From contig CP180024.1 of NCBI GenBank assembly GCA_047528255.1, forward strand, positions 310,001 to 374,000: a stretch of DNA of 64,000 bases. Reading direction: 5' to 3'. The position numbers were made by a program, and so were the translations under genes. A model generated the notes under the pieces. The model did not search any database, was not told the origin of the DNA, and saw only the letters and a list, made by a program, of their open reading frames with translations. Positions 57,296 to 64,000 of this stretch are shown piece after piece (within the stretch, counting starts at the first letter, position 1; each line of letters opens with the position of its first letter). The stretch comes from G047528255 sp047528255. Lineage in GTDB: Bacteria; Bacteroidota; Bacteroidia; Flavobacteriales; Blattabacteriaceae.

Positions 57296-58321
57296 AAGAG
57301 TATTTTGCGCTTTGTTTTCCGCTTCGATCCATTCTTTTTCAGGATTGCTTTGTGCAGTGACGCCGCTTCCGACATACAGGGCGATCTCCTCTCGGAAAAT
57401 TTTAGCGCACCTCAGATTGACGTAGAGTTCCGCGTTGTCTTTGTAGATAGGGCCCATGTATCCTGTGTAAAATGTTCTGTCATATCCTTCATGTTTTAGG
57501 ATAAAGTCCAAGGCGGATTTTCGCGGTAGGCCGCATATGGCCGGTGTCGGGTGTAAGGCGTGGAGTAAACTTTGAAGATCCGGTGTTTCTGAAAATGAAC
57601 CTTCGATCGGTGTTTGGAGATGTCTGAGTCGGCCTGTGATCAGAGTTTTTGTTCTCTCGATAGAGGTTTTTCCCAGATAGTTCTCTAAAATGTTAGAAAT
57701 ATTTTTGATTACCATATGATGCTCCTCCAACTCTTTGAATGTCCAGGTAGTTGCAGAATCGTCAAGCGATAGGGTTCCGGCCAGAGCTACGGATCGCAGC
57801 TTTTTGTTTTTGGTCTTGAAAAGCAATTCTGGTGTAGCCCCCATCCATAGACCGTGATCAGGGTCGTTCCAGAGGTTGACAAAACTTTCGGGATGAGTTC
57901 GGAGCAAATTTTCAAAGCTAGTTTTTAAGGCAAATTTTCTGAAGGGAATTCTTTTCACTCGAGAGAGTACTATCTTTTTCAAAGAGTTGGAGCAGAACAA
58001 CTTTAAGGTTATTTTGATCATTTCAGTGTATTCGTCTGAAGGATTTTCTTGCAATCGGGGTTTGGCCGCTTTGACTTTAGTCATACATTTAGAATGTGAC
58101 GTAGTTTTTGTGTAAAAAATTTGATTCGGATGAATCCGGATTATGTGATCGTGATTGAAACTTCCAATGAGGAAATGATTTCTCGAAGACGATTGTTCTT
58201 GTTCGTCGATGTAGAGTTGTAAGATATCGTCTTCGGGTTTTCTGAAGAGGGTAAATTTTCGTTGAGTTCGATAAGCCTCCAAAGCTTTTTTGTAGAGTTC
58301 GGAGCGGTCGATCTGCTTCAT
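57275..58321 (-). CDS. menF: Isochorismate synthase (menaquinone pathway)
   Basis: The enzyme converts chorismate to isochorismate. The 348-residue protein has the chorismate-binding fold in its C-terminal two-thirds: KIVLSRVKRIPF, LLRTHPESFVNLW, GATPELLFK, VALAGTLSLDD, EHHMVIKNISNIL, HLQTPIEG, LHPTPAICGLPR and YDRTFYTGYMGPI. These are the active-site blocks of MenF/EntC proteins; the short N-terminus suits Bacteroidota. An anthranilate or aminodeoxychorismate synthase is unlikely. It begins 1 bp after the thioesterase stop, so the pair is one transcript. Confidence 0.9.
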   Translation of the reverse strand: MKQIDRSELYKKALEAYRTQRKFTLFRKPEDDILQLYIDEQEQSSSRNHFLIGSFNHDHIIRIHPNQIFYTKTTSHSKCMTKVKAAKPRLQENPSDEYTEMIKITLKLFCSNSLKKIVLSRVKRIPFRKFALKTSFENLLRTHPESFVNLWNDPDHGLWMGATPELLFKTKNKKLRSVALAGTLSLDDSATTWTFKELEEHHMVIKNISNILENYLGKTSIERTKTLITGRLRHLQTPIEGSFSETPDLQSLLHALHPTPAICGLPRKSALDFILKHEGYDRTFYTGYMGPIYKDNAELYVNLRCAKIFREEIALYVGSGVTAQSNPEKEWIEAENKAQNTLSQLCFR

Positions 58322-58322
58322 T

Positions 58323-58751
58323 CTAATGTTCTTTTTTCGGGATAATAATATTAGTCATTTTGCACTGGCTGATAAGGTTACCCTCTTCATCGCATACTTC
58401 TATTTGAACGAAATGAGTGGTCTTCCCTTTGTGGATCAAGGAAGCTATGGCGAAAATGATACCATCTTTTTTTGAACGAATATGGTTGGCAGCTATTTCA
58501 AGGCCGAATACATGAAACTTTTCGTGATTGATGGTTTGTGCAGAGAGCATGCTTCCGACACTTTCGGCCAAAGCTACGGTAGCACCTCCGTGGAGTAGCC
58601 CCATCGGTTGATGTACACGCGACTCGACGGGCATTTGAGCACTCAGAAAGTCGGGGCCTACCTTGGTATATGTGATGTTGAGCGTTTTCATCAAAGTGTT
58701 GTCGTTCATTTCGTTGAGTCGTTTCAACACTTGGGTTGTGTCTTGTTTCAT
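58323..58751 (-). CDS. PaaI-type hot-dog thioesterase (probable DHNA-CoA thioesterase)
   Basis: The 142-residue protein has the PaaI/MenI signature HQPMGLLHGGATVALAESVGS with the catalytic HGG and Glu, and the later strand IFAIASLIHKGKTTHFVQIEV. In flavobacteria a gene like this precedes isochorismate synthase, and the likely role is release of 1,4-dihydroxy-2-naphthoate from its CoA ester. This role is inferred from context; the general thioesterase call is firm. Confidence 0.85.
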   Translation of the reverse strand: MKQDTTQVLKRLNEMNDNTLMKTLNITYTKVGPDFLSAQMPVESRVHQPMGLLHGGATVALAESVGSMLSAQTINHEKFHVFGLEIAANHIRSKKDGIIFAIASLIHKGKTTHFVQIEVCDEEGNLISQCKMTNIIIPKKEH

Positions 58752-59543
58752 AGTTTAGAAAATTTTAGAATTGAATTTTTCCGGATATTTTATCGTACGC
58801 CCTTGATAATAATCTTCATATCTGCTTCAAAATAAGCTGTAGGGTAGAAGATTTTGTAATGTTGGAAGTCTTCAGTAGATAATCCAAAACTCCCAGGGCG
58901 ATAGGCACGACCAATCCTTGATCGATATGATAAAAGCTTGTTTTTCATTTTTTCACTCGTTTTCGAGTTCCTTCGTCCAGGCTCATTAATAGACGAATTG
59001 GTCGCTGTTGTTGAGTAGATCTATGACATGTCGGAGTAAGGTTGTTTTTTTGTTTTCGGTTTCTCCCTATGCCTCCTAGAGCTTTAAACACACGGCCGAA
59101 TCGACTTCGGGTATAATAATCTTTGATTAAGAATTTTGTATTGAGTTTTAAAATATAAAACGCTGATAATAAACTTGATAACATACAATTCGAGGTGTAT
59201 ATAGAGACGCTGAGTACTCTTTTTTTTAAGGTTTCTAGAGAGAATTTTATCTCCATTTTCCAGTGAGATAAGGCGTAAATCAATCGGCTGATGCTTCTTT
59301 TCATGCTAGTAAAAGTAACCAAAAACACCATAGATGATTTCATCATCTATGGTCTTTCGGAGGAATAGGGATTGTTTATGATTGTCCTATAGTATTATTA
59401 AGTGGATTCAAAGTTATCGCTGTGATTATCGCCGTCGTCATCTTGATATGGGCATCTCGTGGTAATACATTTTACTCCGTATCGGTACATTCTCCCTCGG
59501 CCTTTAGTGTGATAGAATCGGTTGCAATTTCTAATTTTTCATT
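58752..59543 (-). pseudogene. Decayed region upstream of the thioesterase
   Basis: No intact gene. Minus-strand scraps in order include MYRYGVKCITTRCPYQDDDG near 59490, a 133-codon open piece at 58945-59346 with the sequence RSRFGRVFKALGGIGRNRKQ, and FGLSTEDFQHYKIFYPTAYF near 58860. The neighbouring frames and scattered stops suggest one or two dead genes. I do not recognise a family, so the 133-codon frame is not called as a protein. Confidence 0.4.
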
Positions 59544-60460
59544 GAGACCATTATGTTAATCTGGATTACGTTTATTCAGTCTCCTAGATAGGTTTCATTG
59601 AAGAACGATATAGATTTAATCTTTCACATCGTATTCGAAAATTATTAATTGAGAACGTTGCATGGGGAAGTATATTAAAATATTTATAAATCAATATATT
59701 GTTTACTCTATTTAGAGTAGAAAATAAAAAAATTCGGCTCTATGCTCAGAAGCACCGCACAAATAAGCTTTAGTGAACTATAATGGAAGGTTCTACCAGA
59801 AGGAGTTAGTTTTTCAAAAAACGAAAAAACTTGATCCACTGGAAGGGATGGAAAAAAATAAGAAAAATATATCAAAAAAACCATGGAATAAAAGGCCAAC
59901 CGACTTACAGTGGAATATCGTTATTTAAGATGAATCTTTTGATTCACTGTAACCTTAGAGAGGTATATGCAGACAAAGGTTACCAAGTTTTCAGCCAACG
60001 TGTCTTACTTTCATAGTCGAGGCATCAAAGACCGTATACAGAAGAAAGCTTACAGGAACCGTCCCTCAAGTAGGATAACTGTATTATTCAACAAATCAGT
60101 TAGTAAACCCCGATGGGTAGTAGAACCTATTTTTGGTAGTATAAAGCGTTGGTTTGTATCAAAAAAGGATCGTTACAAAGAATTAGCTCGTGTGCATGCC
60201 CAGAATCTTATGGAGGCTATGGCTCATAATTTGTATCATTCCTTTGGTATTATTATGAGCTGTCCATAAAAATAGATATAATTAATTGATTTTTATAATC
60301 AACAGTTTTTGAACACAATGTGAAAGACTAAATCTACATCGTTCTTTAACGAGCCATCTAGAAGGCTGAATAAACGTAATTCACCATTAAAAAAAATGGG
60401 CTCGAAACAATATATTGATTCACAAATATTTTAAACCTATTGTACTCATGCAAGGTCCTC
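59544..60460 (-). mobile_element. IS5-like element (minus), mostly deleted, split by an inserted copy
   Basis: Only the 3' stub 59544-59650 (GAGACCATTATGTTAATC) and the 5' tip 60404-60460 (GAAACAATATATTG to ATGCAAGGTCCTC) remain on either side of a plus copy. Confidence 0.82.
59651..60403 (+). mobile_element. IS5-like element (plus) with internal deletion, nested
   Basis: It runs from GAGAACGTTGCATGGGG to AAAAAAAATGGGCTC. About 560 bp in the middle are missing (junction near 59948), but the 3' half is among the best preserved: 59967-60269 reads through VVEPIFGSIKRWFVS with the catalytic Glu to AMAHNLYHS. Confidence 0.86.
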
Positions 60461-60643
60461 GTTTCATTCAAACTTTTCCAGTGTAAATCGGTTTGTCCTT
60501 CAGATGGAAAGACCGTCAACGCTTGCCCTTTTCGTGTAGAAAATACCAACCAAAAGCTCCGTACAGTATGACGTGTTTTCCTGTGAACGGGATCTTTCCA
60601 TGATTGTAAAAACGTTGTAACGTTATGATTTTTATGAAATCAA
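60461..60643. other. Unassigned stretch downstream of fabD
   Basis: The minus strand shows coding-like scraps (GKIPFTGKHVILYGAFGW; LTVFPSEGQTDLHWKSLNE) in two frames, probably a dead gene cut by the IS at 60460. The family is not recognised. Confidence 0.35.
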
Positions 60644-61519
60644 TTAACCGGAAGCCGATACTTGCACTTCCTTGTTAATTTTTTTAACCAAGCCTTGCAA
60701 AACTTGCCCCGGCCCCGTCTCTATAAATTCCATGGTCCCGTCGGCGATCATGCGCTCTATCGATTGTCTCCACTTCACGGGAGCGGTCAATTGCGCGATG
60801 AGGTTTTTCTTGATTTCTTCGGGATCTTTGACGCCGCTTGTCGTCACGTTTTGGTAGATCGGATAGTCAGGCGTCTTGAACGAACTTTTTTCGATGGCTT
60901 GTAGCAATCTTTTACGAGCCGGTTCCATTAGAGGTGAATGGAAGGCTCCCGATACCGGGAGTATGAACGTGCGTTTGGCCCCCTTAGCGCGTAAGGTTTC
61001 ACAAGCTTTTTTTACAGCTGTTGTCTCTCCGGAGATTACTAATTGCCCAGGACAATTGTAATTGGCCGGAACTACAATCCCATCGATATCCTCGCAAATT
61101 TCTTCCACAACCTTATCTTTCAATCCTAATATAGCAGCCATGCTCGATGGTGTTATTTCACAAGCGTCTTGCATAGCCAGAGCTCTTTCATAGACCAGTC
61201 GTAAGCCGTCTTCAAAACTCAAGACTCCTGCAGTCGCTAGGGCCGAAAATTCGCCCAGAGAATGCCCCGCAGCCATATCCGGTTTGAAACTTTCCAAAGT
61301 TTTTGCTCGGATCACCGAGTGAATGTAGATAGCAGGCTGGGTTATCTTCGTTTGTTTGAAATCATCCATAGCCCCCTCAAACAGAATATCCGTGATGCGA
61401 AACCCGAGCGTCTCATTGGCAACTTCAAAAAGACCTTTAGCTTGTTTCGAACATTCGTATAATTCTTTTCCCATTCCTGGAAATTGAGACCCTTGTCCCG
61501 GAAAAATATAGGCTTTCAT
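60644..61519 (-). CDS. fabD: Malonyl-CoA:ACP transacylase
   Basis: FabD loads malonate onto acyl carrier protein for fatty-acid synthesis. The 291-residue protein has FPGQGSQFPGMGKEL at its start, the active Ser87 in AAGHSLGEFSA, the malonate-binding Arg in VYERALAMQ, the QLVISGETTAV block and the catalytic His in VSGAFHSPLM. The C-terminal FIETGPGQVLQGLVKK is typical. It provides malonyl-ACP that ultimately feeds the LpxA, LpxD and FabZ steps. Nothing intact flanks it. Confidence 0.95.
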   Translation of the reverse strand: MKAYIFPGQGSQFPGMGKELYECSKQAKGLFEVANETLGFRITDILFEGAMDDFKQTKITQPAIYIHSVIRAKTLESFKPDMAAGHSLGEFSALATAGVLSFEDGLRLVYERALAMQDACEITPSSMAAILGLKDKVVEEICEDIDGIVVPANYNCPGQLVISGETTAVKKACETLRAKGAKRTFILPVSGAFHSPLMEPARKRLLQAIEKSSFKTPDYPIYQNVTTSGVKDPEEIKKNLIAQLTAPVKWRQSIERMIADGTMEFIETGPGQVLQGLVKKINKEVQVSASG

Positions 61520-61546
61520 CTTAAGATGATGTTTTTATAATATTTA

Positions 61547-61554
61547 CAAAACTA
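61547..61554 (-). promoter_or_regulatory. Candidate -7 box of fabD
   Basis: TAGTTTTG on the minus strand fits TAnnTTTG, 27 bp before the fabD ATG. A TTTA, not TTTG, lies upstream. Confidence 0.35.
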
Positions 61555-61639
61555 TATCTTTTTATAAACTGTATCGAATGTCGATCTTTGTCGCGTCAAA
61601 ACTTAAAATTAAGGTGCATCTATAGTAAAATTTCCGACC

Positions 61640-62228
61640 AAAAACAAAGGCATATTACTTATCGATACTCACGTTCATTTACATGCGGAGCAATTTGATT
61701 CGGATCGAAAAACCGTGATCGAAAAAAAGTGATGGAAGACGGAGTCAAGCAGTTTTATTTCCGTCATAGAAAGCTGCACTTTAGAGCGTATGATCTCGCT
61801 CGAGGTCCAATATCTCGAGGTTTGCTATTCTGATTATTGGGTTGCATCCAACCAGCGTGCGCCCGATACCGTAGAAGCTGAATTAGTAGTCCTCATCAAA
61901 TAATAGCTTGATCAATTTCTATTTGTTGCAGTGGAAAAAATCTGCATCGATTTTTATTTGGTGGGATAAGTTTTTTTTTATGAACAACGAGAGATCTTTT
62001 GCACTCAAATATTTTGGATCAAAGAAAAATAGAGCCCTATCGTGATTCACTCTCGATCTTCTTTTGAAAATATCTTTGAAGTTTTAGGCAGGAATAAGAC
62101 GAATGTTTGAACGATTTTTTATTGTTTTTCAGTACGTTCGATAAGGAACGATGCCCCGTAGATTATGGCATGAAATTAGATATGGGCTGTTGTAGTCTTC
62201 GTTCAAGAACGGAGAGATTGATCGATTT
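61640..62228 (+). pseudogene. tatD: TatD-family metal-dependent hydrolase, pseudogene
   Basis: GILLIDTHVHLHAEQFDSDR is the metal-binding start of TatD (normally DTHtHL). It is followed, after frameshifts, by VMEDGVKQFYF, APDTVEAELVVL (normally P.tVeaEL), KICIDFYL, SPIVIHSRSSFENIFEVL (normally PIVIHcReA...) and later scraps. Stops and shifts are frequent and the 3' end is cut by IS at 62229. TatD proteins are 3'-5' exonucleases linked to DNA repair. Confidence 0.78.
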
Positions 62229-62936
62229 GAGAGTGTTGCATGAGAGAGAAAGTTTAAAATATTCGAAATATTAGTGTTTTTTTTGTATATCTGGAGTAGA
62301 AAATAAAAAAAGATTCGGCTCTATGCTCAGAAGCACCTCGCAAATAAGCTTTAGTGAACTATATATGGAACGTTCTAGCAGATGGTAGAAAGAAATAAGA
62401 AAATATATTAAAAAGAGCAGGAAATAAAACGCTAACCTACCTACAGTGGCATATCCTTATTTAAAATGATGTTTTTGAGTAACTGGTATGATTTAAGTGA
62501 TGAGGAAGGGAAGAATTTGTAAAAGAACCTTGATCTGCATGTGATTTTATGGTTTTTGATTAAAAGATCAAATCCTAGATTATACGACTCTGTGTAGATT
62601 TCGCAATGAAATAGTAACCAAAAATGCATATGAGGGCTTACTGAAAAAGATCAATAAGGAATTAGAAAAGCATCAGGATATAGTTAAAACAGAAGTGATA
62701 GTAAATGCCAGTATTACAGTGATTCCCATTTGCTCCCCAAGGGCTCTCCTACCCACTAAGTGGGTAGGAGAGGAAGGAAGAGGGGCAAAAGCAAATCAAT
62801 CAAAGAAAATCAACGGTAAAAAAGCGACTCGATCAAGAGTAAACAGTAAAGGAAAATGGCTCAAGAAATCAGGTAAAATCTACTACGGATACAAGAAGCA
62901 CATAGGCATGGATAAAAATGGAATGATATTATCTGT
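62229..62936 (+). mobile_element. IS5-like element, 5' part (plus)
   Basis: It starts GAGAGTGTTGCATGAGAG, lacks about 75 bp near the transposase start, and runs through the first catalytic Asp region (62695-62952 open, NASITV) to AATGGAATGATATTATCTG, where another copy begins. Confidence 0.85.
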
Positions 62937-64000
62937 CAGATCATTGTGTTAATGGTGCCTTACTTTTATTTAGTCTCCTAGATAGCCTTGTTAAAGAAAA
63001 TGTAGATTTAGTATTTCACATTGTATTCGAAATACTATTGATTATAAATTAATTAATTATATCTATTTTTATGGACAGCGCATAATAATTCCAGGGGAAC
63101 GATACAAATTATGAACATAGCCTCCATAAGATGCTGGGCATGCACATACGCTAAACCTTTGTAACGAGCCTTGCCTGATCTAAACCAACGCTTTATACTA
63201 CTAAAAGTACGTTCTACGACTATCGGGTTTTACTCACTAATTATGTTGAATAATATAGCTATCTCTACTTAAGAGACGGTTCCTATAAGCATTCTTCTGT
63301 ATAATGTCTTTGATGCCTCTATTATGAAAGTAAGACACGTTGGCTGGAACTTGGTAACCTTTATATGCATATACTTCTCTGGGTTTATATCCTAGTTTGC
63401 TTATTAATGGCTTTAGCCCTCTACTATCATGCTCATTGGCTGCTATGCTATGTAGCAGTTAGTATCATTCCATTTTTATCGCCCCTATGTGCTCTTGTAT
63501 ACGTAGTAGAGTTTACCTGATTTCTTCATCCATTTTCCTTGAGTATCTACTCCTGATTCAGTCTCTTTTTTTACCCTTTCTTTTCTTTGACTGATTTGCT
63601 TTTTCCTCTCTTCGTTCCGATCCTCCACTACGTAGGTAGGATCTCCCTTTGGAGCAAAGGGACTCAGTGTAATACTGGCATCTACATCATGTCTGATTTA
63701 ACTATTGCCGGATGCTTTTCTAATTCCTTATTGATCTTTTTCAGTAAGCGCTCATATGAATTTTTTGCTACTATTTCATTGCGATATATGCATAGAGTTG
63801 TATGATATAGGATCTGATCTTCCAATCGAAAACCACAAAAGCGCATGCAGCTAAAGGATTTTTTCACCAATTCTTCCGTTCCTACATGACTGAGATCATA
63901 CTAATAACTCAAAAGTATCATCTTAAATAACGATATTACACTGTAAGCAGCTTGACTTTTTATTCTCCTGTCCTTTTTGATATATTTTTCTTATTTCTTT
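62937..64000 (-). mobile_element. IS5-like element (minus), running off the window
   Basis: It starts with a damaged end (CAGATCATTGTGTTAATGG) and covers the 3' end and transposase back to the YQKGQG region at the window edge. The first ~150 bp of the element (its 5' part) lie outside. The frame 63682-63870 holds part of the N-terminal half. Confidence 0.86.

Noticed and set aside
58945..59346. 133-codon minus-strand frame as a real protein
   Set aside because: Adjacent frames also carry coding-like scraps, no start context or family is evident, and it sits in a decayed region.
13299..63900. Regularly recurring short motifs around the IS ends as a CRISPR-like or MITE array
   Set aside because: The recurrences are the ends and inner parts of one IS with irregular spacing; there are no spacers of uniform length and no cas genes.

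Overview
The window looks like part of a Bacteroidota chromosome, most likely from a Flavobacteriia lineage that is losing genes in a host-restricted life. The evidence is a fused lpxC/fabZ gene, the run HD protein-lpxD-lpxC/fabZ-lpxA-efp-sucD, a PorX-type regulator with a PglZ domain, a two-domain PlsC/GNAT lipid acyltransferase beside aspartate kinase, and promoter candidates of the Bacteroidota type (TAnnTTTG). No species can be named from the sequence alone. Intact genes alternate with wrecked ones and with very many dead copies of one insertion sequence. There is one ambiguous base (n at 51368).

Layout. 1-945 is IS debris. 1017-13275 is a 12 kb block with no IS: on the minus strand ftsE, rpmH (L34, only 46 codons), a DUF4258-like protein, tsaE and porX; on the plus strand an HD phosphohydrolase, lpxD, lpxC/fabZ, lpxA, efp, sucD and uvrA. 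From 13.3 kb on, gene islands are separated by IS clusters: thyA; tRNA-Leu(GAG); a DegP/HtrA protease; mnmA; lipA-sigma factor-small membrane protein; the OlsF-like acyltransferase with a dead lysC; a sodium symporter; holB; a ruined TPR-protein gene; lpdA-kdsA-hemN-(dead hpt)-adk-obgE; a lipid A-type acyltransferase followed by glycosyltransferase and O-methyltransferase remnants; ndh converging on menF and a thioesterase; fabD; a dead tatD; and more IS.

How the genes work together. The retained genes serve the envelope (lpxD, lpxC/fabZ, lpxA, kdsA, the HtrB-like acyltransferase, fabD, the OlsF-like enzyme), respiration and cofactors (lpdA, lipA, sucD, ndh, menF, hemN), and information processing (uvrA, holB, efp, mnmA, tsaE, rpmH, obgE, thyA). 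Genes clearly lost are lysC (entry to aspartate-family amino acids), hpt (purine salvage), tatD, a large TPR protein, a family 2 glycosyltransferase and an O-methyltransferase.

The repeat family. One IS5-like element of about 1.27 kb, with imperfect ends (GAGAACGTTGCAT / GAGACCATTGTGT), accounts for roughly 23 kb, over a third of the window. Every copy is broken by frameshifts, stops or deletions, and many copies are inserted in one another, repeatedly at the same internal positions. The element carries its own Bacteroidota-type promoter. I found no CRISPR array, prophage, secretion island or toxin system. The most unusual content is this collapsed IS population and what it does to gene ends and starts.
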